DNA of 11,233 nt. Origin: Candidatus Cloacimonadota bacterium (GTDB taxonomy: Bacteria > Cloacimonadota > Cloacimonadia > Cloacimonadales > TCS61). The position numbers and the translations under genes were made by a program. Shown here in pieces: positions 1 through 8,200 of this stretch. Each line of letters begins with the position of its first letter. Position 1 is the first letter of the stretch. Below the pieces are notes generated by a model that was not told the origin of the DNA, searched no databases, and was given only the letters and a program-made list of their open reading frames with translations. The stretch is taken from contig JAUVKM010000037.1 in the NCBI GenBank assembly GCA_030596265.1, positions 1 to 11,233 on the forward strand, written 5' to 3'.

Positions 1-2970
1 TGAATGAAGTCCTTTTACTAAGAACTCATTAGTTAAAGTTTTAACCTTTTGACCTTTAACATTATAGATTGATAATTCCACATTACCATCTTCCGGTAAG
101 GAGAAGCTGATTGTTGTTGTTGGGTTAAATGGATTTGGATAGTTGGAAAGAGTAACATTTACAGGAATGATCTCTTCTTCGAGAGGTTCTTCCTTTTCAT
201 ATAAACTGTTTTCCAATTCATTAACTATTTGTAGAAATTCACTGAAATCTTGCGGCTTGAATGTGCAAATTTCTGGTAAAGCTCTGCTTCCTTCTTCAAC
301 GAGTTTAACATAGCAATATGCTTGATCTATTAATGCATCAGTTAAAATAATATCATTTGCAGGATTTGCAATTACTGTTTCCAGGAGATTAATGGCAGTA
401 TTATACTCTTCTTTCTGCATATAGGTTTTAGTGATCAGATCACGTTTTACTCTGTGCATTGTACTGCCTTCTACAGTTGAAATATTTTCGATATAAAGCA
501 ATAAGTCATCATAATTTTGATCTGTATAGTTCTCAATGAAATAGATTTTTTGCAGAGATGCTGCAGCTTCTATCGATACAGGATAATCCGTGACTATCTG
601 TTCAAATGTTGAACGTGCTGCTGCGTAATTTCCAGCGTTCATATCCTCAGAAGCCGAATCAAACATCATTTTTTCATCCGAGACTATACCACCAAAATAG
701 AAAGCATCAATAGTTGGCCAGAATCTTTCAATATCACCATGATATATGTTATTACCGGATACATCAACCTGATCATCTCCTTGTACCCAGCCAAAAACTT
801 TTAGAATATATCTATCACTACTATTTGTATATCCAAGATCAGCTATAGTGTTATTATTATTTGCCCATGTATAACTTACATCAAATCCACCATATTCAGT
901 ATACTCATTATTAGAAATATCATTATCTTCAAATGGTGCGAAAATACCGACTGAATAAGCTACAATACCATTATAGAGATTATTTTGAACATTGTTTTGT
1001 CGGAATTCAATATCTCTATCTCGGAAGACAAGACCGTTGCCATCATTGTTGTTTATTTCACAATTATAAATAACAGAAGGATAATCACAAGCATAATTCA
1101 TGTACACGCCAGTACCATTACCAGTAATTGTTGAGTTTTCAATTGTTGCAGGAGAATCATATACCAATATTCCCCCAGCATTATTTGTAATATCGCAATC
1201 ATCAATAGTTAGTTCATGACCTCCTCGAACGAGTAAAGTATTATTGTCATGAAAATCAGTTTGATACAGATTTAATCTGGCAATATTTCTTGCACTCAGA
1301 CCAACATTTTCCATCGAGAGTTTACCAATTTCTTCGATATTACAATTCACAAACCAATAATCAGCTTCATCCGAAGGATTTTGAATAGATATGCCAACCC
1401 ATAATTCTCCAGAACTAGATGAGATAGTTACAACTGGATCACCTGGTTGCAGCTCATCTGGAATGTCTGTTGTAATCAGACCACCATTTTTAGCGATGAT
1501 GCGATCACCAAGGACTTGTCTTTCACCACCAACCGGTTGCCCGGGAGGAGTTGCTCCATAAGTTGTTTGTGTACATCCCGTAATAGTGCTGCCCCAGTCG
1601 AGGAATAGAAATCCTGAATCTGATATTTCAACTAATGAAGAATTGGATAAATTTAAAGAAGCACCTTCATTTACATTTAATGTGCCTTCAATAAATAAAT
1701 TCTGATGTCCTGCAAATTTTATTTCAGGGAAAAACGTGGAAGCACCTACGATCTCTGAATCAAGATCTAATGTGTTACCACTATTTATGTATGTATCCCC
1801 AGAAATATATGTATTACGATAATGTATATTTAGATCAGTTGTATTGTTGTCAATTTCTCCTGACACAAAGTTGTATGAATAATCAGTTTTTTCCACTATA
1901 TAAGCAGGATCAAGATGATAATCATCATCCATTAAGAAATCGTTCATAACTACTGGATCACCGTATTGTGAAATAATAACAAACGAGTTTTGTTGCATCA
2001 GAGTAAATTGAGAAAATGAATTACTGGTTTGTACACCAAAAAAACCATTATCATGTTCATCATATGCAAGTCTGTAATTATTACTATCACAGTTTCTATA
2101 TAAATACAAATTTTCACCATCAGTAAGTACAAAATTTGCATTAACATTATTATCAAGCAATCCTTCATTAATTGAAATACCTGTCTGATAATCAGCACTC
2201 ACATTACTTAACGCATTATAAATTCCTTTCATGAAATTACCGTCTGCATCTTTAACATGAGCCATTAAGTAGTGTAAATACATCTCGCTGTCAATCCAGC
2301 CAGTTGTACCTGTAGAACTTCCCTCATAATTTGAAGGATTAGCATCAAACCAATCATTATCAATGCCTAAAATTTCTGTTCTGAATGTAGAAACCATATC
2401 AGTTACATTACCGTTGTGCATGAACATATATGTCTCATCCACATCGTCACCATTAGTGTCACAGATAATTTGAAAAGGATGACTTCCGTATGTTTCACCA
2501 GTAGCATTTCGAACATGGCCTAAAACAACACCTACTTCATTACTCGATTCTAATATTTTTGATTTGGCATCTTCATATGGAACAGGATAATCACCTATTG
2601 TGTAATCATTGCTAGCAGTATCATCTGTTATGACATACCAAGCTTGTTCACTCACATCACAAAGTTGAGTTGGAGATCCAATAATAACAGGATAGTCAAT
2701 CTCAGGAATATTTCCATCACTATCCATGTAAATAATTCCATATCCATCTGGATTATTAGGTGATAATTCATAAAGGAATTTAAAATAGTCATGCGGGTCA
2801 TCTGGTAAAAAGTAACTAGGACTTTCATTTCCGCTAATCCATGAAATACGGTGTTCTTTCTTGGCGATCATTGCCATCATATCACAATCTGCATACAAAA
2901 CAACTGAACTAAAACTCATAACAAAAATTATAATTATGATTAAAACTAACTTCTTTTTTTCGGTAAACAT
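1..2970 (-). CDS. Secreted class II glutamine amidotransferase-like protein with beta-helix, TPR-like and sorting domains (3' end outside window)
   Basis: An open frame of 990 codons runs from ATG at 2970 off the left edge with no stop. GGAG sits 6 nt before the ATG. Residues 1-27 form a signal peptide (EKKK, then a hydrophobic core, ending LYA). Residues 29-345 carry the class II glutamine amidotransferase (Ntn-hydrolase) signature in order: Cys29, NPDGYG 73-78, GHVRNAT 151-157 with SHPF 163-166, HNG 185-187, DSE 227-229 and NFVLTDG near 279. In this family the N-terminal Cys hydrolyses an amide such as glutamine. Residues ~375-725 have Asn-rich beta-helix (PbH1-like) repeats, ~765-890 two TPR-like helical units, and 912-930 is acidic. 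From ~938 a type IX-style sorting domain begins ([14 protein letters not shown]), probably lacking only its last 30-40 residues. The domain calls are strong; the substrate is unknown. The protein is inferred to be exported and surface-attached or released. Confidence 0.9.
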   Translation of the reverse strand, partial: MFTEKKKLVLIIIIIFVMSFSSVVLYADCDMMAMIAKKEHRISWISGNESPSYFLPDDPHDYFKFLYELSPNNPDGYGIIYMDSDGNIPEIDYPVIIGSPTQLCDVSEQAWYVITDDTASNDYTIGDYPVPYEDAKSKILESSNEVGVVLGHVRNATGETYGSHPFQIICDTNGDDVDETYMFMHNGNVTDMVSTFRTEILGIDNDWFDANPSNYEGSSTGTTGWIDSEMYLHYLMAHVKDADGNFMKGIYNALSNVSADYQTGISINEGLLDNNVNANFVLTDGENLYLYRNCDSNNYRLAYDEHDNGFFGVQTSNSFSQFTLMQQNSFVIISQYGDPVVMNDFLMDDDYHLDPAYIVEKTDYSYNFVSGEIDNNTTDLNIHYRNTYISGDTYINSGNTLDLDSEIVGASTFFPEIKFAGHQNLFIEGTLNVNEGASLNLSNSSLVEISDSGFLFLDWGSTITGCTQTTYGATPPGQPVGGERQVLGDRIIAKNGGLITTDIPDELQPGDPVVTISSSSGELWVGISIQNPSDEADYWFVNCNIEEIGKLSMENVGLSARNIARLNLYQTDFHDNNTLLVRGGHELTIDDCDITNNAGGILVYDSPATIENSTITGNGTGVYMNYACDYPSVIYNCEINNNDGNGLVFRDRDIEFRQNNVQNNLYNGIVAYSVGIFAPFEDNDISNNEYTEYGGFDVSYTWANNNNTIADLGYTNSSDRYILKVFGWVQGDDQVDVSGNNIYHGDIERFWPTIDAFYFGGIVSDEKMMFDSASEDMNAGNYAAARSTFEQIVTDYPVSIEAAASLQKIYFIENYTDQNYDDLLLYIENISTVEGSTMHRVKRDLITKTYMQKEEYNTAINLLETVIANPANDIILTDALIDQAYCYVKLVEEGSRALPEICTFKPQDFSEFLQIVNELENSLYEKEEPLEEEIIPVNVTLSNYPNPFNPTTTISFSLPEDGNVELSIYNVKGQKVKTLTNEFLVKGLHS

Positions 2971-3023
2971 AATTAACTCCATTCTTAATTTTTTTTTGTT
3001 TTTGTTTGGTAAATATTACTTCA

Positions 3024-3037
3024 TTGATAGTTATCAA
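3024..3037. promoter_or_regulatory. Small inverted repeat upstream of the amidotransferase gene
   Basis: TTGATA and TATCAA form a 6-bp inverted repeat around a 2-nt centre, 54 bp upstream of the amidotransferase start. On the minus strand its TTGATA half could be a -35 box, with a poor -10 candidate (TATTTA, 3015-3010) 16 nt away. The remaining leader (2971-3023) is T/A-rich and holds only the GGAG ribosome site. It could be an operator or chance. Confidence 0.2.
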
Positions 3038-3103
3038 GTATTCAACTTAATATGCGAGATTTACGTCTCTAAATCATAGGCTGTTCCTCTTTGCTTTTTT
3101 ATG

Positions 3104-3232
3104 GTGTATAATGTTTGGCGTGTGCGGCGGGATCGGAACGATCACGCCACGAACAAACCGACCAAACCTGAATCGGTACGATTCAGACAAAGACCACCAC
3201 CCAGCCTACCCGCTGACACGTTTGTTAGTAGC
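3104..3232 (+). repeat. attC-like recombination site A
   Basis: This GC-richer island in an AT-rich spacer has imperfect palindromic structure. The outer stem pairs CGTGT 3119-3123 with ACACG 3216-3220, followed after a small internal loop by GCGGG 3127-3131 with CCCGC 3209-3213. Inside lie hairpins GATCG-GAA-CGATC (3131-3143) and CTGAATCG-GTA-CGATTCAG (3168-3186). The left end TAATGTTTGGCGTGTGC and right end ACACGTTTGTTAGTAGC align with site B (TAATGTTTCGCGTATGC and ATACGCCTGTTACAGGC). The right end carries the GTT triplet at which integron integrases act (GTT 3224-3226). Its R-box matches the GTTRRRY consensus only loosely, so attC is an inference from structure and context. Confidence 0.65.
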
Positions 3233-4668
3233 AACTTCTTCTTTTCAAAACAAACATTTTTTTTAAATCAATATTCATTAATTCATAATTCTTTCTTCTT
3301 CTTTAAGTTTCGAGAACTACAGTATCAATAATTTTATTGTTTATTATGGGATCGAAATGTAAATAGTTGTTCTTTATAAATTGAATTTTTTCCAAATCAG
3401 AATTAAGGTTTACATCAGTCTTTCCAGATAGGTATGATTTCTTCTCCTTCATTTTACTTTCAAGTTTTTCAAGTCTATTAATATCTTCATCTAGCGACGA
3501 GTTATGACTGATACCATAGCACAAACCTGCATCAAGAAATAAGGTGGCATTTATTAAGTTAACTTCATTCTGGAAATCAGAAATCTGATTTGCTATTTTC
3601 TTATCTTTTGTCTTGCTTGGTGTAAATTTCTTTTTAAAGAAATCTAAACTTTCAGGATCTTTAATGTTTTCCATTTTGTAATCTATCTCGGAAAACCAAT
3701 TTAACCTTAATTCCAAAAGATCTTTATGGATGTCCATTAATTGTGCACGTTCGTGCAAACCTATAGGCTGACTGAAAAGTTCTTTTGCTAATCTAAAATT
3801 TGCTTTTAATTTGCTGACTTTATCAATTCTTCTACCTTCGAGAAGAAAGCTGATTTTTCTGTCTATCTCTTTAAGTTTATTCATTTGATCAATTCCAGCA
3901 ATTATATGCGCTGCATTTACTGCAACATTTGCCAATTTAGCAGCTTTTGCTGCGTGACTAATTTTTACACCTTTTATCTGTTTTACCCATTTTCCAGATT
4001 TTGCATCTTGGAGTGTAGATAATATTTTTTTTGTCCCTTTCTCATTAACGAATTTAATTTTCCCTGTTTTTAATAATTTATTACCTTCTTTTGATAATTT
4101 CCATACAATAGCACTGTCATTTACTTTTGTTACAGATTCAACTAATTGAGCACCTTTTGCGACTGGTAATCCATAAGTTTCTGTTAATTGGTTACTACAC
4201 CTTACCAACTCTGTATTCTTAATTTCGTCACTAAATTTTTGCAAGTCTAAAGTTTCTTCAAAACTTAAATGTTGAAAAGGTGCAGTGATAATTTCTTTGG
4301 ATGCACTATTCATAATACTGATATCGGTTAATAAGTTTCCTTGATCATCAAATCCGCTAGATAAATCTTTGGATAAGTTATTCAGTTTATCATTCAATAA
4401 CTCATTATATTTTATAAATTTACTACCGAATATCCCTTTCTGTTTCAATAAAATGTAGAATATGTAAGTACAGAACAGAATCAATACAATTAATAAAATA
4501 CTATTTAGTCCCATATAATTCTCCTATATTTTTTATTCTATCTGTTGCTACTAATGTTTCGCGTATGCTGCGGATTCAAATAACTCCACATAATTACAAA
4601 TGACCAAAGGTTTGAATCGAATGATTCAAGCCAAAAGAAAGAGAAAACCCCTACAGCAGATACGCCTG
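3225..4668. mobile_element. Apparent integron gene cassette 1, carrying one gene
   Basis: This segment lies between the GTT of site A and the GTT of site B. Its first bases, TTAGTAGCAAC (3225-3235), are the exact reverse complement of GTTGCTACTAA (4544-4554), where site B begins. That relation between a cassette's 5' end and the start of its own attC is expected because the two pair in the circular cassette. It holds one gene filling most of the length. The gene runs right to left, against the direction suggested by the GTT-bearing ends. Read the other way, the gene would be in the usual sense orientation but the crossover triplet would be ATT. The direction is therefore unresolved. No integrase gene is visible, so this may be a CALIN-type array (attC cluster lacking an integrase). 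Confidence 0.6.
3303..4514 (-). CDS. Cassette-borne membrane-anchored protein of unknown function (403 aa)
   Basis: ATG at 4514 is preceded by AGGAG with 6-nt spacing, a good ribosome site, and the frame ends in TAA at 3303. I do not recognise the family. Residues 4-23 form one strongly hydrophobic N-terminal segment, a signal anchor or membrane helix with no evident cleavage site. The rest is charged and mostly helical. An Ala-rich, moderately hydrophobic stretch at 185-207 (ISHAAKAAKLANVAVNAAHI) is followed by a Lys/Arg/Glu-rich helix at ~210-246 and a likely coiled coil near 341-360. The gene is alone between two attC-like sites and starts only 30 bp from site B, so there is little room for its own promoter. 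Cassette genes are often of unknown or defence-related function; nothing seen here assigns one. The coding call is secure. Confidence 0.85.
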   Translation of the reverse strand: MGLNSILLIVLILFCTYIFYILLKQKGIFGSKFIKYNELLNDKLNNLSKDLSSGFDDQGNLLTDISIMNSASKEIITAPFQHLSFEETLDLQKFSDEIKNTELVRCSNQLTETYGLPVAKGAQLVESVTKVNDSAIVWKLSKEGNKLLKTGKIKFVNEKGTKKILSTLQDAKSGKWVKQIKGVKISHAAKAAKLANVAVNAAHIIAGIDQMNKLKEIDRKISFLLEGRRIDKVSKLKANFRLAKELFSQPIGLHERAQLMDIHKDLLELRLNWFSEIDYKMENIKDPESLDFFKKKFTPSKTKDKKIANQISDFQNEVNLINATLFLDAGLCYGISHNSSLDEDINRLEKLESKMKEKKSYLSGKTDVNLNSDLEKIQFIKNNYLHFDPIINNKIIDTVVLET

Positions 4669-4676
4669 TTACAGGC
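4544..4676 (+). repeat. attC-like recombination site B
   Basis: Second copy of the element at 3104-3232, same orientation. The outer stem pairs CGTAT 4562-4566 with ATACG 4660-4664, then GCTG 4567-4570 with CAGC 4654-4657 after a 2-nt bulge on one strand, like the extrahelical bases of attC sites. An inner hairpin TTGAATC-GAAT-GATTCAA lies at 4612-4629, matching the GAATC hairpin of site A. GTT 4668-4670 starts the right core GTTACAGGC. The interior otherwise differs from site A, as is usual between attC sites of different cassettes. Confidence 0.62.
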
Positions 4677-5044
4677 AGTTTCCTTTCCACCGGACGAATA
4701 AGAAAATGGAATGGAATTTGCCCAAACAACAGGGAAGAAGCACTTGCAGACTTTATGACAATTGCACCTCTGAATTCCTGTTGGGATACCCACGATTTAT
4801 AACCTTTAATAAACTTCTAAACTTTGAGCTGGAACTTTCACTGATCGTACAGGTCGTAGTTTCCGGCGAATTGGCAAAAAGTTTGCTTATCAAGAACTTC
4901 CACCGCAAATTCCGTTATCCTTTTCGTTATATAAACTTATTTTCCGACTTTTGTCAGCTTCCAAAAAATGTCCAGTTTTAGAAAATCAGTTTCAACCCAA
5001 AGTCACTTCTACACCGAACTTAATGTTCCCAACTGCCTGTAACA
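4669..5044. mobile_element. Apparent gene cassette 2, probably non-coding or decayed
   Basis: It begins TTACAGGCAGTT at the GTT of site B and ends in the reverse complement AACTGCCTGTAA at 5031-5042. Including flanking bases, 4667-4680 and 5031-5044 form a perfect 14-bp inverted pair. I see no convincing gene inside. A 91-codon plus-strand frame (4706-4981) lacks a ribosome site, and the minus strand is broken by several stops. Either a non-coding cassette or a gene remnant is possible. Alternatively, the inverted pair could be the ends of a small transposon-like element, but it does not by itself explain the shared A/B sequence. Confidence 0.45.
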
Positions 5045-5065
5045 TATGCACGCTGCGCCCACCCA
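5031..5065 (+). repeat. attC-like half-site C, apparently truncated
   Basis: AACTGCCTGTAAC is followed by ATATGCACGCTGCGCCCACCC, which resembles one arm of sites A and B: the TAAC core, a short spacer and a GC-rich arm containing CTGCG. No complementary arm (for example CGCAGC near GTGCAT) is found in the next 170 bases or just before it, so the site looks broken. This marks the apparent right edge of the cassette region before the lyase gene. Confidence 0.4.
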
Positions 5066-5068
5066 AAA

Positions 5069-5143
5069 GTTCGTATAACTAACCTATAGTTACACTAAAA
5101 AGTTCATAATAACTCCAACTTTTTGGTTCGTAATAACTCCATG
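5069..5143. repeat. Three degenerate short repeats at the array edge
   Basis: Related units occur at 5069-5085 (AGTTCGTATAACTAACC), 5101-5119 (AGTTCATAATAACTCCAAC) and 5125-5143 (GGTTCGTAATAACTCCATG), spaced about 32 and 24 nt apart. They lie between half-site C and the 3' end of the lyase gene. The role is unknown; they may be remnants of the element that truncated the array. Nothing else is evident between 5144 and 5231, and there is no clear terminator for the lyase operon. Confidence 0.4.
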
Positions 5144-5231
5144 CTTATGTTTCACTTTTCTCTTTTCAATGTACAAATCCAAAACTGCAAATCTTCAATC
5201 CATATGTCAATCAGTTAATAAAATTGGAACT

Positions 5232-8200
5232 TTAAAACTCCCAGCAAATATAACCTTCACCTGTAATAAAGCCTCGATTATCCTTTTTGATCTTAATTCC
5301 AGGAGAATAATTGTGTCCCATCTGGCTAACTGCAATTTCATAATATGTGATTTCCATTTCATTATTGAAGAATGTATTTGTATATACATTAATAAATTCA
5401 TTCTTGAATATTCGATTGTTTATCACCCAGCAGATTCCCAACCATTCATTCTCATTATTTAAGGCATGAGTAACATCCAATCCGGTACGGATAAAAGTAT
5501 TAAAATATATTCCTCCGAATATCATGTCCACTTCAGAACTTATCAAATCAAGTTCAAACCCGGTATTTACTGACCAATATTTTTTGGAATTATAAGCAAT
5601 CTTGAATTGGTTGATTTCTCCTTTTTGCAGAGTGTTATTCCAGGAAATTCTTCTACCACGATATCTGATCCCGAAATCTCCAAACATAATATTTTGAAAT
5701 TCACCATTATGTACAAAATTGAACTCTTTATAGTTGTGACTCATCCGCCAATTAAATCGGTGCTTTTGTGATAATGTTTTATAAACTGATAATGATCCGG
5801 ATAAGTTATTGAGATAATAATAAATATTAGAATTGTAGGATTCTGTTTTTTCATTATTCATATTTAATTTCCTGAATCCTGAATTAAATAAAAGGTTTTT
5901 TGAGATTAAATAAGAATTTGTGAATGAGAAATTTTGCAATCCATTTTCCTGGTTGAAATCACCAATTAGGTTACCGCTAAATCTTCTTCCTTGTTTAGAT
6001 ATCGAAAAATAATAATCATTATTCTCCTCAGTTTGTTGCCAAACTGCATTACTGTTCCAGTTGTCATAATTCAGGATAATCCCATTTCTGCTTTCTCCTA
6101 TCTCTTCCCGGCTGTGTTGCAAACCAATTGTTCCATTTCTGAAATATCTATCGAAAGTAAATTGATAATCAATATCTTTCTCGTAACGTTCACGGTCAGC
6201 ATAAAGATAATATTGCAGAAAATTTATTTCTGCAGAGGTAAGAGAATGATCTTCAAAGAAATTCTCCTGCTGAAAATACAGTGTGTTTTCGATCTCCAAT
6301 CTATGAAATTTTGTTGAGATCCCTTTATCGGTGATATGTCCTTCTTCAAAGTAGGAAACTTGTTTTCCGGCAATATTCCGTTCCAACTCAAAAGATTGCG
6401 GCAGATTAATTTTAAAACTTTCCGAAGCACTCCATGCACTATTAATTATTCCGGCAGTAATTCCATAAATGTTTTTTAATGGGTAATTTAACAGGGAATC
6501 GGCTGTATTTAAAGCAGCTTCAGCAGTAAGAAGAGTTATCTCATTTTTTAGTTGAACTTTTTCAAAGTTGTTCATCTCATTTATTTCAGATTGAGGATCT
6601 TGAGAAAAATTTAAACTATGCAAAACCGGATAATAAGGTTTGAATTTCTCAGTAGTGTAAATTCTATTTTGAGAGGGATTAAAATCAAATATCCCACTTT
6701 CTGATGTTACAAACAAACCGGCAGAATCACCTGAATCAAATTCCAATATTTTATTATTGAAGATCATGAATCCCTGGTCATACGTGGGAAAGAACTCAAT
6801 AAAATTATGATCTTTATATCCGGAATTAAGATATCCAAACCAACTGGTTTCAACAAGATTCAAGGTAATATCGATTGGTTTTTCAGCTTGGAATATTTCT
6901 TCATTATCAATTTTAAAAAAGGTTACATTTTTAGCGGATAGATACTCAACCTCATTAAATCTATTTTTATGGAAGATCGCAATATCAGAATCGCTGGATA
7001 CATTCCCGCATTCCCAAACGGAATCAGCTAGAATTATGTAATCTTTCCAATTATTAAACTGATCTTCAATAATTCTGGCGTTCACATTACCGCTTGAGAA
7101 TGCTTCAATTTTGGTTGCATGAATTTGATCCTCTCCAATTTGATTCGGAATAAATATCGTTATAAATTTATTCTCTTTGCCGGCAGGTAGCTTCGCTTCT
7201 ATAATTTGATGTTCATTATCAAAAATACGCTTTGTGTGCAGTCCGGTTTCTACAGAGAATAATAAAGAACTGTCATCCCTAGAAATGAATTCAACATCAA
7301 GGCAGCTCGTTTCTTGAACCCATTTTGCACTTGTTGTATTTGTTCTCACAAAGGTTCCCAAACCATGCCAGGGCACAGAATATCTTTTCTTTCTATCAGA
7401 TTCAAATTCATCCAGCACAACAAAATATTTCTGGTTTGCAAACCAGATCGTGCGGGTAATATCTGTTCCTCTATAATTTGATCTTATCACCGATGCAGAA
7501 ATTTGTTCTGAACCAAAATAATCATACATCTCACTCGCTAGTTCGTCTCCCCAAACCGGATTCAGATTAGGTCCCAGTCCGTTAACTAATGGAATGTTGT
7601 GAGCTTGAGCAGATGTAAACCAGCTTCTATTCACATCATTCACGCCCTTAATCCCATAACCAGAATCAATAAGAAAATCTTTATTAAAAGCAGATAATGT
7701 AAATGCTCCTGGTTCAAAGTGATCGTGATGCGTATCATTTTTTCTGCCAGGCTCACCCAGCAGAAGTGCGTAAATATCCATCTTACCTCTGAAGATAGAC
7801 ATTCCTCCATCGGGATAGAAAATTGCCGGATCGTAGTCTGGTTTTACGGGGAATATTCTGTCATCAAATCCACAGAAAATATCAATATACTTTAGATCAT
7901 TATCTCTAAAATTTTCCTTGTTTTCTTCATATAGAAACATTAACTCATTCTCATATTCGCTTAAACCGGTGCCCAAAGGTTGAAAAAGAAATGAATGATG
8001 AAAAGCATCATCAAAAAGTGGAACACTGCCATCCGATTTCTCTATATCGATAAGCCAGCGAATGTACTTTTTCAGGCGAGGAACTTTGAAAATATTTGTA
8101 TCGGTTGAGTTATTTAAATAATGTGCAAAGGGTAATAAAATCGATGCAACATATCTCCCATAATATGCTCCTTCACGATATGATCCATCCACTTCGATCA

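Noticed and set aside
29..200. Lipoprotein anchoring of the amidotransferase at Cys29 (residue positions)
   Set aside because: The residue before Cys is Asp, which a lipobox does not allow. The Cys is better explained as the Ntn nucleophile.
2861..3079. 72-codon plus-strand frame over the amidotransferase start and leader
   Set aside because: It is antisense to a secure gene start, and its hydrophobic residues come from the T-rich leader and the reversed signal-peptide coding.
3101..3331. 76-codon plus-strand frame starting in site A
   Set aside because: It covers the structured repeat and overlaps the 3' end of the 403-residue gene; its low-complexity Phe/Ser tail comes from a T-rich spacer.
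3225..4554. Insertion sequence with terminal inverted repeats TTAGTAGCAAC/GTTGCTACTAA
   Set aside because: The enclosed protein shows no transposase motif. The flanking direct copies of a longer palindromic element and the second pair of ends in the next segment fit cassette recombination better.
4538..4729. 63-codon minus-strand frame across site B
   Set aside because: It reads straight through the palindromic recombination site, and its upstream extension is broken by stops; it is most likely spurious.
4706..4981. 91-codon plus-strand open frame inside cassette 2
   Set aside because: It has no ribosome site, no recognisable domain and an unremarkable composition. It could be a small cassette gene, but nothing beyond its openness supports it.
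3104..5065. CRISPR array
   Set aside because: There are only two full repeat units, 1.3 kb apart, diverged and about 130 bp long; there are no regular spacers and no cas genes.
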